Positions 55,153 through 64,000 of a stretch of DNA of 64,000 nt are shown piece by piece. This stretch comes from Ryuthela nishihirai (taxonomy: Eukaryota > Arthropoda > Arachnida > Araneae > Heptathelidae). Below the pieces are notes generated by a model. It was not told the origin of the DNA. It did no database searches and saw only the letters and a program-made list of their open reading frames with translations. Positions within the stretch are counted from its first letter, which is position 1, and every line of letters starts with the position of its first letter. The stretch spans positions 17,549-81,548 of the forward strand of contig JAWZYU010000720.1 of NCBI GenBank assembly GCA_038380435.1, read 5' to 3'. The position numbers were made by a program, and so were the translations under genes.

Positions 55153-55880
55153 CCATACTTCGAAAATGCGGGAGAGCCATACTCTGTGCAAGTTAAAGAA
55201 CACCCTGGATGACCTTGACGGGAGGCTACCATCTGTCTCCCAACAGCTGTTCCAGTGGGTCCCCTCCCCCAACCTTCTCTGAGCCTTCAGGGTCATTGTG
55301 ACCTGCCATTTAGCACATGGTGTGCAAAAAAGTGCCGCTCAGAGGTAAAACAACCCAGCCCAACAGCTGTTCCAGTGGGTCCCCTCCCCCAACCTTCTCT
55401 GAGCCTTCAGGGTCATTGTGACCTGGCCATTTAGCACATGGTGTGCAAAAAAGTGCCGCTCAGAGGTAAAACAACCCAACCCTTCCCCAACCTCCTCTGA
55501 AGTCCTTGTGACCTGGCCATTTACCCCATTTTGTGTCTCCGCAAAATTCCCCGTCCTGCTCACGGTCAGTAGGGGACACCGATGGGCTTGGAAAGGCCGC
55601 CGTCCGTCGGATGGGACGTTAAGCCGTGGCTCCGTGTGCGGGAAAGCCATACCCTGTGTACGTTAAAGAACACGCTGGATGGCCTTGACGGGAGGCTACC
55701 ATCTGTCTCCCAACAGCTGTTCCAGTGGGTCACCACCCCCAACCTTCTCTGAGCCTTCAGGGTCATTGTGACCTGGCCATTTAGCCCATTCTGTGCAAAA
55801 AAGTGCCGCTCAGAGGTAAAACAACCCAACCCCATTTTGTGGAAAAAACGTGCCTCTCAGAGATAAAACAACCCAAAGGT
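55153..55880 (+). mobile_element. SINE-A cluster: tandem tail modules and a nested copy
   Basis: Modules 55153-55359 and 55360-55483 are followed by an old tail piece (55484-55535 and 55842-55878). That piece is opened by a 5'-truncated SINE-A (55536-55829) with TSD CCCCATTTTGTG (55524-55535 and 55830-55841). Three of the pieces share the rare variant CAGGGTCATTGTGACC, which points to local amplification. Confidence 0.87.
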
Positions 55881-56360
55881 AGAAACGTAACAATGCGCTG
55901 ACGTCAGCAACGCCAAGAAATTCTTCGTATTGAATCTTCGCTCTGGACTTGGGGGGAGAGGGGCAGAGGCTAGTACTCGAAAAATTAACCCTCAATGCAG
56001 TGAAAATGGAAATATTCAGATGAAAAGTGAGATCCGGGCAGCACCAGGTGGAATTCAGCTAGTAGATCATAAGTCATTCATCTACAAATCGCCTATCTAT
56101 CAACCTTTGACCTGTGAAAACGCTTGTGCCATCAACCTAATAATCTCCCCCCTCCCCCCCCCCGCCTTTGCCCTTCGCGCAAAGCAACTGCTGGAAATAA
56201 ATCAAAATTCCGCGCAGATATTCGCAACTTCTTCTTTGTGACGTAATAACCAACTCGGGCAACGGGCAGAAAAATGAAAACATCTTATGTCAAAGGAGGC
56301 TCAAAGTCGAGACTCTATAACTGGTCGTAATCCTTTTTTAAGGAAATACATCACTAAAGG
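55881..56360. other. No recognisable gene
   Basis: Mixed-composition sequence with a CT/C-rich run at 56147-56163. A plus frame at 55930-56241 shows no known domain. Confidence 0.4.
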
Positions 56361-56712
56361 TACAGTCGCTCATTTTTTTTTAGAAATTAGTGATCTGGCA
56401 ACCTTCGTGTCACGTGATTACAGAATTCAGGAAAAATATCTGGAGCGTGTACAACAACTGTACACGCTCCAGTTACCGTTCACAGCAAACTGGAGCGTGT
56501 GCAGGCTCCAGTTTGCTGTGAACGGTAACTGCACACGCTCAATATTTCCGTGAGTGAGCCCACACGATCTAGTATCAAAATAATATGACCACCTACAGTC
56601 GCTCAAAAAAGTATCCGAACACTATGGTTGATTACAGAATTCAGGAAAAATATCTGGCAACGATTTTTTTTAGAAATTAGTGATCTGGCAACCTTCGTGT
56701 CACGTGACACGG
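56361..56712. repeat. Pal repeat, rearranged, right end missing
   Basis: It starts TACAGTCGCTC, passes through a shortened A arm and hairpin B (56455-56600), then restarts with a second A arm at 56595. It breaks off just after the GTCACGTGACAC centre. The closing GAGCGACTGTA is absent. Confidence 0.85.
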
Positions 56713-56799
56713 CGTAGCGAAGGACTTATGGTTGGGGGGCGGAGAGAAAGCAAAGATTTTCCAACTCGGAATTCAAAATTTTGCGCTCCGTGGGGGATG

Positions 56800-57200
56800 A
56801 AATATTCTCAACCCTCCTGCATTTTGCCATTTTGCCATTTGACTTACAATTTTAGCAACTAACGGTAATTTAGCTTTTAACTTCCAACAATTTTGCCATC
56901 TAACCATTATTTCACAGAAATAATTCCAATATTTACATCTCGTCTGAACTGTAGCAAGTCAGTGTGGATTTTCCCTTGATTAAGCTAACTATCCTTATTT
57001 TCACAAAACCAATCCCAATCTTTACATCTCTCCAAAATTTGCCAAATCACTTCAAATTTTCAAACTCCCCAGGATTTTGCCAAGTTTTCTCGATTTTAGT
57101 CAACAATCCTGAATTTCACGAACCCAATCCCAATTATCACAACTCGCCAGTATTTTCCAAGTGGATTCGAATTTTGCCAACTGCCCTACATTCTGTTCAG
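56800..57200. repeat. Degenerate tandem repeat
   Basis: TTTCACRRAANCAATYCCAATNTTTACATCTC-like sequence recurs at about 56909, 56999 and 57113, with TTTTGCCA segments between. The unit is about 90-114 bp and much diverged. Confidence 0.6.
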
Positions 57201-57218
57201 TTTCCTCAGTTTATTCGG

Positions 57219-57853
57219 GGCGGGGGTGGCTCAGTCGGTAGCGCGCCAGGTTCGTAATCTGTAATTCCCAGGTTCGAGTCCCAGCTGGGTCAGCGTTGAG
57301 ATTTATCTCCGCAAAATTCCCCGCCCTGCCCACGGTCAGTAGGGGACACCGATGGGCTTGGAAAGGCCGCCGTCCGTCGGATGGGACGTTAAGCCGTGGC
57401 CCCGTGTGCGGGAGAGCCATACCCTGTGCACGTTAAAGAACACGCTGGATGGCCTTGACGGGAGGCTACCATCTGTCTCCCAACAGCTGTTCCAGTGGGT
57501 CCCCTCCCCCAACCTTCTCTGAGCCTTCGTGGTCCATGTGACCTGGCCATTTAGCCCATGATGTGCAAAAAAGTGCCGCTCAGAGGTAAAACAACCCAAC
57601 CCAACAACCCGTCAAAGCCATCCGGCGTGTTCTTTAACGTGCACAGGGTATGGCTTTCCCACACATGGAGCAACGGCTTAACATCCCATCCGACGGACGA
57701 TGGCCTTTCCAAGCCCATCAGCGTCCCCTACGGACCGTGGGCAGGGGCGGGGAATTTTGTGGAGATAAATCTCAATGCTGACCCAGCTGGGACTCGAACC
57801 TGGGAACTACAGATTATGAGACTGGCACGCTACCGACTGAGCCACCCTCCCCA
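57219..57853. mobile_element. Inverted SINE-A pair, tail against body
   Basis: A complete, consensus-like plus copy (57219-57606) abuts a minus-sense copy lacking its tail part (57607-57853). The heads point outwards, as in the pair at 26.1-26.6 kb. Confidence 0.88.
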
Positions 57854-57856
57854 AAT

Positions 57857-58211
57857 GGTCTTTGTAATGATCTTTGTAGCTGCCTCCTCATTGAATGTGA
57901 ATGTTATCTGCAATGTGGTTCTCCATTCTGATGTTACGATATGGGAGAGGCAGTGCTCAACTCGAACAACAGTCCGGTTATGGCCACATTTTTCTGGATG
58001 GCTGCACATGTTACAAGTTTTGATGTAGTCCTGGTACACACGTGCGATGGTAGCATGTGGCAATCCCAGACATTCTGCAGTCTCAGTTATGGAGACTCCC
58101 ATGTTCCTCACACTCGACTAACTTGTGGGTTCGAGGATTTCTAGATGGGTGTATATAATAAATTGTCTGCCTACGATCAAACTACTTGGTCAGGTCGCCA
58201 TGTTGACCCAT
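57857..58211 (-). pseudogene. Tc1/mariner-type transposase N-terminus, broken
   Basis: From the ATG at 58211 the minus strand encodes a typical start (MGQHGDLTK), a premature stop, then FDRRQTIYY. After a frameshift it gives the helix-turn-helix region (MGVSITETAECLGLPHATIARVYQDYIK, about 58100-58015). The following GHNRTVVRVEHCLSHIV stretch sits where the second DNA-binding region begins. The frame ends at the junction with the SINE-A pair. The catalytic DDE domain is absent. Confidence 0.75.
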
Positions 58212-58994
58212 CGTAACAAGTCGCAGCAGTTACGTATCTAACCTATTTATAGCCCACGAGAGTATTTGGCATGCCTCATTGTTGTGGCAGAGTACGGAGG
58301 GTTTGCGAAGGGTGCAGTGTGGGTAATAAATTGGGCTTTAATGTGTAATTAACATAACACTTAAGTGTATTTAACACAAAAACAATTCCTAATTTGTCTC
58401 TTAAAAGAAAAAGTTACATTTCCCTAAAGGGACAAATTACTGCTGACAAAAATGACTCTACCAGCAAAATAAATAATTTCTAGCATAAACAGCTGTTTGC
58501 AATATTCACCCTAAACTTTTAACTTTTTCCAAAATTTCCCACCGTTAGAAAACGCTATTAAAATTATTGAAACATTCGTAGAGCACAAATTCTAATATAA
58601 TTATTAATCTAACCCAAAATTAATTTTGAATATATCTGTTAAAAAATAGTTTCAAAACTGGCAGTGCAAACCGTGTGGCCCTCACACTGTACCAACAAAA
58701 TTTCAAATTTCTTGCATAAATAGATCGTTTGCAATATTCACTCAAAATTTTAACGATTTCCGACTTTAACCACCGCTAGAGGACACTGATAAAAATCATT
58801 TCGAGATTCGGAAATATTTTATCAACACTTGTCGAACCCAAAAAGATTTTTCATTTCTAAAAAAAAAAATCGAATATCTGCAAACAGACGACAAATTCAA
58901 AACTCGTTTGCTTGTCTAAAAAAATTAATAATCTGTCTCTGAACATTTGAAATCGGTATCCACCATCTGCTCTTTCAATCATTATCAATTACAG
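58212..58994. repeat. AT-rich flank with a diverged duplication
   Basis: 58462-58565 and 58695-58800 are related. Both run from AGCATAAA or TGCATAAA through TTTGCAATATTCAC to CACCGYTAGARRAC, about 235 bp apart. Otherwise no feature up to the splice acceptor at 58994. Confidence 0.6.
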
Positions 58995-59297
58995 GACTTA
59001 GAAGAAAAACTTCCTCTTTTGATATCCAAGATAGGCGACATTTACGATGAAATGAAGGGCAGATACGTAGTCGCGCTACAGGAGCTAGCCGAGCAGAAGA
59101 GATGGAATCAAGTGAACAGCAGAAATTCCCACTACAACCAATTGGATGAGCAGGCTTAGTCCTCGTGTGGAAACCAGAGTGACGAAGTCGACAGATTTGA
59201 CAAATATTGAAGACAATCCTGAAATGAGAGAGAAATTGTCGGAGTATCCGACGGAAAAAACGACAACGGATCCAGAAAAGAAGAATAGAAATAAGAG
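58995..59297 (+). CDS. Exon-like block of an unrecognised spliced gene (with frame break)
   Basis: A pyrimidine-rich stretch and CAATTACAG|G acceptor (AG at 58993-58994) precede it. AAGAG|GTAAGG (donor at 59298) ends it. From the acceptor, one frame encodes 54 residues of charged, coiled-coil-like sequence (LEEKLPLLISKIGDIYDEMK..). It stops at about 59157. The next frame is open from about 59113 to the donor and encodes a hydrophilic segment rich in T, E, K and P (ATG at 59131, RLSPRVETRVTK.., EKTTTDPEKKNRNK). No single frame spans the block, so there is either a one-base indel, two overlapping exons, or decay. The second frame ends with two spare bases, which fits the exon at 62454. I do not recognise the protein. 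Confidence 0.5.
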
Positions 59298-59394
59298 GTA
59301 AGGTTTCATCTTTTATTGATATTGCCAACAACTTGCAGCTTTCCGTACGAGTTGAGATATTGGACGAGAAAGATGGCAACAGTCGCAATTATTT

Positions 59395-59850
59395 CAATAG
59401 AAAATTACGTTCAGATTCAATAACTTCTTCAATGTTATTTTTAATGAAAAATATGTATCAATCAAATCTCGATTTTAAACAATATTTATTCAGTATTAAA
59501 AGTGTTACGAACACTGGAATATTTTCGGACGTTAAGCCGTGGTCCCGTGTGTGGGAGAGCCATAACCTGTGCACGTTAAAGAACACGCTGGATGGCCTTG
59601 ACGGGAGGCTACCATCTGTCTCCCAACAGCTGTTCCAGTGGGTCCCCTCCCCCAACCTCTGAGCCTTCGGGGTCCATGTGACCTGGCCATTTAGCCCATG
59701 GTGTGCAAAAAAGTGCCGCTCAGAGGTAAAACAACCCAACCCAACAACCTTTAAGGCATATTTTTCGTTAAAAATCATATTGAAGAAGTTAATGAGATAA
59801 CATGGAACTGTTTCCATTTTTTTGTCCATTATCTGTATGTACCAATACAG
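59395..59850. repeat. Foldback repeat split by a SINE-A
   Basis: The left arm AACTTCTTCAATGTTATTTT.. (59421 on) and the right arm (59756-59800) are inverted to each other. Both resemble the foldback at 32.7-33.2 kb (GCATATTTTTCATTAAAAA, GAGATAACATG, TTTCCATTTTTYTGTCC). A 5'-truncated SINE-A sits between the arms. Confidence 0.75.
59530..59752 (+). mobile_element. SINE-A, 5'-truncated, within a foldback repeat
   Basis: It starts at GACGTTAAGCCGTGG and runs to the CCCAACCCAACAACC tail. ATATTTTCG on the left and ATATTTTTCG on the right may be its TSD. Confidence 0.88.
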
Positions 59851-59869
59851 TGCCTCTTCGTAGTCTGGA

Positions 59870-59945
59870 TTGTTTTACCTCTCAGCGGCATTTTTTTTTT
59901 TTGCACATAATGGGCTAAACGACCAGGTCACAAAGACCCCGAAAG
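59870..59945 (-). mobile_element. SINE-A tail fragment
   Basis: Tail and first 60 bp of the 3' body only, with an expanded T-run. Confidence 0.82.
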
Positions 59946-60140
59946 ATAACTGCCTCCCTATTCTACAGGTTAACCCCTTGCCACCACATGTTGCATAAAA
60001 GATTCAAGTGTTTACGATAGAACACGGTTCGAGATTAAAACCACATTTATGCTTTCACTTCATTTGGCCCTCGAGCCTTCAACTGATTTTCAAATGATTC
60101 GCAGAGTTCAAATTTAAAGCCCCAACCTTTTAAGTAGAAC

Positions 60141-60507
60141 TCAGTTTCAAAGCCTGGATTCCATTCCCTCATTCTCTTTACTCAGTTTCAAAGCCTGGAT
60201 TCCATTCCCTCATTCTCTTTACTCAGTTTCAAAGCCTGGATTCCATTCCCTCATTCTCTTTACTCAGTTTCAAAGCCTGGATTCCATTCCCTCATTCTCT
60301 TTACTCAGTTTCAAAGCCTGGATTCCATTCCCCCATTCTCTTTACTCAGTTTCAAAGCCTGGATTCCATTCCCTCATTCTCTTTACTCAGTTTCAAAGCC
60401 TGGATTCCATTCCCTCATTCTCTTTACTCAGTTTCAAAGCCTGGATTCCATTCCCTCATTCTCTTTACTCAGTTTCAAAGCCTGGATTCCATTCCCCCAT
60501 TCTCTTC
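60141..60507. repeat. 41-bp minisatellite, nine units
   Basis: The unit, beginning TCAGTTTCAAAGCCTGGATT, starts at 60141, 60182, 60223, 60264, 60305, 60346, 60387, 60428 and 60469. Units are almost identical. Units 5 and 9 share one variant (TTCCCCCATT instead of TTCCCTCATT). It lies in the presumed intron between the exon-like blocks at 59.0 and 62.5 kb. Confidence 0.97.
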
Positions 60508-60646
60508 AGTGCCATTTCAAATTGGCCTGCTCTCTCTGCTAGTCATCTTAATACCTTTAATACGAGTATCGGAACAGGCGAGTGAACACGTGCACAGATG
60601 CCTATTAATGTGTTTCTTCTACGGCGTTCTGATGCGAGTGCATTGG

Positions 60647-60965
60647 GTTGGGTTGTTTTACCTCTGAGCGGCACTTTTTTGCACACCATGGGCTAAATGG
60701 CCAGGTCACAAGGAACCCCGAAGGCTCAGAGAAGGTTGGGGGAGCAGACCCACTGGAACAGAGGTTGGGAGACAGATGGTAGCCTCCCGTCAAGGCCATC
60801 CAGCGTGTTCTTTAACGTGCACAAGGTATGGCTCTCCCGCACATGGAGCCACGGCTCAACATCCCATCCTACGGACGGCTGCCTTTCCAAGCCCATCGGT
60901 GTCCCCTACTGATCGTGGGCAGGGCAGGGAGTTTTCCGGAGATAAATCTCAACTCTGGGATCCCA
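60647..60965 (-). mobile_element. SINE-A, head missing
   Basis: Tail and body run up to GATAAATCTCAACTCTGG, and then homology stops. The tRNA head is absent. Confidence 0.9.
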
Positions 60966-61247
60966 CCCGAGCTTTATAGTGAAGAAATACATGATACATA
61001 TACTTAATAGTGAAGCAATGATGAGCCGAGGATTCATTTTAGGAAATATTAGGTTGATGTCTAAAATAATTTGGAGTGTGCATTAAAGGACCAATGTTAT
61101 GACAATATGTAGTAATTTTCAGAGCTGTTATTTCTTAAAAATCAGAAAACAATCTTTGGAGAACTTTGTTGGGTTACCTGTGAGTGGCACTTTTTTCCAC
61201 ATAATAGACAAAATGGAAAGGTCCGAAGAAGGTTGTGGGAAAGTGGG

Positions 61248-61615
61248 TTGGGTTGTTTTACCTCTGAGCGGCACTTTTTTGCACACCATGGGCTAAATGG
61301 CCAGGTCACATGGACCCCGAAGGCTCAGAGAAGGTTGGGGGAGTGGACCCAATGAAACAGCTGTTGGGAGACAGATGGTAGTCTTCCGTCAAGGCCATCC
61401 AGCGTGTTCTTTAACGTGCACAGGGTATGGCTCTCCCGCACATAGGGCCACGGCTTAACGTCCTATCTCACGGTCGGCGGCCTCTCTAAGCCCATCAGTA
61501 TCCCCTACTGACTGTTATACCGAGATAAATCTCAACGCTGACCCAACTGGGACTTGAACCTGGGAACTACTGATTATGAGCGTGCAGTGCTACCGACTGA
61601 GCCACCCCCGTCCCT
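61248..61615 (-). mobile_element. SINE-A nested in an old SINE-A (first)
   Basis: Full-length copy. GGGAAAGTGGG and GGGGAAGGGGA flank it as a poor but plausible TSD from the host body. Confidence 0.87.
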
Positions 61616-61732
61616 GGGGAAGGGGACCCACTGGACAGCCATGATGCAGGAGACAGATGGTAGCCTCCCCCATCATGGCCACTCAGTATGTTCTTTAATG
61701 TACAAAAGGTATGGCTCTCCTGCACATGGTGC

Positions 61733-62121
61733 AGGGCGGGGGTGGCTCAGTCGGTAGTGCGCCAGGCTCGTAATCTGTAGTTCCCAGGTTCGAGTCCCAG
61801 CTGGGTCAGCGTTGAGATTTATCTCCGCAAAATTCCCCGCCCTGCCCCCGGTCAGTAGGGGACACCGATGGGCTTGGAAAGGCCGCCGTCCGTCGGATGG
61901 GACGTTAAGCCGTGGCCCCATGTGTGGGAGAGCCATACCCTGTGCAACGTTAAAGAACACGCTGGATGGCCTTGACGGGAGGCTACCATCTGTCTCCCAA
62001 CAGCTGTTCCAGTGGGTCCCCTCCCCCAACCTTCTCTGAGCCTTCGGGGTCCATGTGACCTGGCCATTTAGCCCATGGTGTGCAAAAAAGTGCCGCTCAG
62101 AGCTAAAACAAATAATAACAA
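61733..62121 (+). mobile_element. SINE-A nested in an old SINE-A (second), with TSD
   Basis: TSD CTGCACATGGTGC at 61720-61732 and 62122-62134, from the host body. Young diagnostic bases. The tail is AAAACAAATAATAACAA instead of CCCAA repeats. Confidence 0.94.
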
Positions 62122-62453
62122 CTGCACATGGTGCCATGGCTTAAAGTCTCATCCGACGGACAGCAACCTTTCCAAGTCCGTCGCTATCCACCCATGTCGC
62201 TGTGGAACTTCGTTAAATATTCCAGGATCCCTAACTATCAAAAAATCTCTTTTAAAATAGATAGACAGATTCGAGATCTTTATTGCTTTCAATAAAGAAA
62301 ATTTGTTTAAGAAGTAACTGATCTGAATCAGACTCCCTACCGAAATAACTTGGTCTTGTTGTTTATTAAATTAAAATGGAATGTACGTTTTGTTCGCTAG
62401 AAATATATTAGCTCACTATATACAACTGATGCAATTTCTTTTAATATTTACAG

Positions 62454-62556
62454 ACAGAGCTGTGTATTTACAGACCGAGAGAGTACTATTAATACCTCCA
62501 TGATACGAAGTAGGACAAAGGAGGTACCAAGAAGTGCAAAGGGTAAGAAGTGCAAG
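62454..62556 (+). CDS. Candidate exon, phase-compatible with the block at 59.0 kb
   Basis: The acceptor TTTCTTTTAATATTTACAG|A (AG at 62452-62453) and perfect donor AAG|GTAAGT (62557) enclose 103 nt. Of three frames only one is open: one leading base, then 34 codons rich in K, R, S and T (CVFTDRESTINTSMIRSRTK..). It needs a preceding exon that ends with two spare bases, which is exactly how the second frame of the 58995-59297 block ends. The joined product would be basic and hydrophilic. I do not recognise a family. Confidence 0.5.
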
Positions 62557-62629
62557 GTAAGTTCAATGTAGAATACATATTTCCTAAATAGTCACGAGAT
62601 ACAGATCCAATGGCACTTTATACTAATTT

Positions 62630-62901
62630 GCGTTGGGTTGTTTTACCTCTGAGCAGGACTTTCTTGCACACCACGGGATAAATGACCAGGTCACAAGGAC
62701 CCCGAAGGCTCAGAGGTTTGGGGAGGGGGACCCACTGGAACAGCTGTTGGGAGACAGATAGTAACCTCCCATCAAGCGTGTTCAACGTGCACAGGGTATG
62801 GCTCTCCCATACACAGGGCCACGGCTTAACGACCCATCTGACGGACGGCGGTCTTTCCAAGCGCACCTGTGTCCCCTAATGACTGTGGAGAGGGCGGAGA
62901 A
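62630..62901 (-). mobile_element. SINE-A, 5'-truncated, with TSD
   Basis: TSD TTTATACTAATTT at 62617-62629 and 62902-62914. The tRNA head and the start of the body were never copied. The body has small deletions. Confidence 0.92.
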
Positions 62902-63202
62902 TTTATACTAATTTAGCTCTTCATACATGTGTAACGAGTATCGAAAGGCACCTAAGGATACTGGAAGGGGAGCTGTGCATTATTCTATGATGCACAGAAC
63001 GAGCCAGGCATAGAGCCTAAAGTCTGAACATCCCCTCTTGTGATGCACGGAGCCTTTCAGCAGGGCAACTTTGGGTGATGTGCAAGCTCTGAGGCAGTGA
63101 TTTCGGGTGTTTCCTTGTATTAGAAGACTTGCAACGGCTAGTAGCTTCCAGGATTCTTCTGTGTTGCAAATTAAAAAGAATCTCTTAAAGTGGAAGACTT
63201 GG

Positions 63203-63690
63203 GTTTATCTATGAGCACAATGCGCTAAATGGCCAGATCACAAGGACCCCGATGGCTCAGAAAAGGTTGGGAGAAAGGGACCCACTGGACAACTGTTAGA
63301 TGATAGCCTCCCATCAAATGTGTTCTTTAGTGTTCACAGGGTATGGCTCTCCCTCATATATACTACGACTTTACTTCCCATCCGACTGACCATCAGTGTC
63401 CCCTACTGACCAACTGCAGGGTTTCATGAAAGCAAATCTCGCTGGACCAGCCCAGTCTCGAACCTGCAGATTATGAGCCTGACACACTATCAACTGAGCC
63501 ATTCCCACTTACGTTAAAGAACACATTCGAGATATTGACGGGAGGCTACTCTGTCTCCTAATAGGTAACCTGACAAGTCCTCTTCCCCCAATCTCCTCTG
63601 AGGCCTTGGGGTTGTTGGGACGGCCATTTAGACCATTGCCTGCAAAAAAAAGTGCTGCTCGTGGGTAAAAAAACCTAGGCTTTTGTCCTT
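63203..63690. mobile_element. Two SINE-A relics, inverted
   Basis: A diverged minus-sense copy (63203-63505, with traces of box B and the head) is followed by a plus-sense tail part (63512-63680), also diverged. A C-run follows at 63696-63709. Confidence 0.75.
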
Positions 63691-64000
63691 GTACACCCCC
63701 CCCCCCCCCTTCACGATAGTAATCAGTTAAGATGAGGTCAGAATCGAGAAAATAACGGGGATGGGGGAAGTTACAAGACTGGATCCTCATTCCAGTATAA
63801 AATTAAAATCGATATTTTTAATGATATCTCTGGCGAAATTTGCTGAAAAATACGCGAAAATAAAGTAATACTAAATAGTGAAAACAACTCTTTTTTTACT
63901 ATTTTGAAAAACGAAAAATGACTTTGGCGATATAAAACCTGTTGTCCTGGCCTCTCTCTATATTTCTACAAAGTTTGTCTTCCACTGTTTTGGAACCAAC

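Larger units (their letters stand above)
61160..62200 (-). mobile_element. Old SINE-A in three pieces, opened by two later SINE-A copies
   Basis: Host pieces are about 61160-61247, 61616-61732 and 62122-62200. The body order continues across the two gaps. Inner copies are in opposite orientations. Confidence 0.85.

Noticed and set aside
58975..59388. 137-codon minus-strand open frame
   Set aside because: It lies antisense to the better-supported exon-like block with consensus splice sites. It is rich in C, R, I and F and shows no domain.
60141..60507. Regular 41-bp repeats as a possible CRISPR array
   Set aside because: There are no spacers between units, the host is eukaryotic, and this is a simple minisatellite.
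842..62137. Dozens of open frames of 60-150 codons with nearly the same translation (for example starting GCFTSERHFFAHHG or ALPHTGPRLNVPSD)
   Set aside because: They fall exactly on SINE-A copies, on both strands and in several frames, and end at the SINE borders. They are chance frames in a repeated sequence and not a protein family.

Overview
The window is eukaryotic nuclear DNA, AT-rich and packed with repeats. It is most likely from an arthropod with a large, repeat-laden genome. A chelicerate is my guess, from the style of the SINEs, but this is an inference with low confidence. There are no prokaryotic operons, rRNA genes or CRISPR arrays. Most open frames over 60 codons lie inside one abundant SINE and are not genes.

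Two tRNA-derived SINE families dominate. SINE-A (about 385 bp, more than 55 copies or fragments) has a head with perfect Pol III boxes (box A TGGCTCAGTCGG, box B GGTTCGAGTCC). A unique body of about 300 bp follows, then a 3' tail of the form AAAACAACCCAACCC. SINE-B (about 200 bp, 14 copies or fragments) has box A TGGCCGAGTGG, box B GGTTCGAGCCC and a tail GGGGGTATTTATT. The strand given for a SINE is its tRNA-sense strand. Many copies carry clear target-site duplications (TSDs), and many sit inside older copies, so insertion order can be read directly.

Layout: 1-9 kb is dense SINE-A with microsatellites, a palindromic repeat (5.3-5.8 kb) and a hAT-like MITE inside a SINE (7.2 kb). At 9.9-10.7 kb lies a terminal-inverted-repeat element with an internal minisatellite. 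11-31 kb is SINE-A rich, with tandem multimers (18.3, 21.2-22.3, 23.1-23.6, 29.2-30.1 kb), nested copies and a hAT-like MITE (16.0 kb). 31-38 kb is older sequence with foldback and unclassified repeats. At 38.7-39.1 kb is the only gene I can name: the first coding exon of mitochondrial proline dehydrogenase, minus strand, with an E-box and an inverted CCAAT box upstream. 41.1-45.9 kb is a decayed LINE opened by two insertions: a TIR element, and a solo-LTR-like element holding a SINE-A that itself holds another LINE. 46-47.4, 51.6-52.2 and 56.4-56.7 kb hold further members of the palindromic family. 48.5-49.7 kb has a pogo/Tigger relic and a hAT-like element. 54.5 kb has a Jockey-like LINE end and 57.9-58.2 kb a Tc1/mariner relic. 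Two exon-like blocks at 58,995-59,297 and 62,454-62,556 have compatible splice phases and may belong to one unrecognised plus-strand gene. A 41-bp minisatellite (60.1-60.5 kb) lies between them.

The host genes do not form a pathway within this window. What the window shows best is a history of retrotransposition, nesting and tandem amplification. Boundaries were read by eye and may be off by a few bases. No alignment or database search was run.
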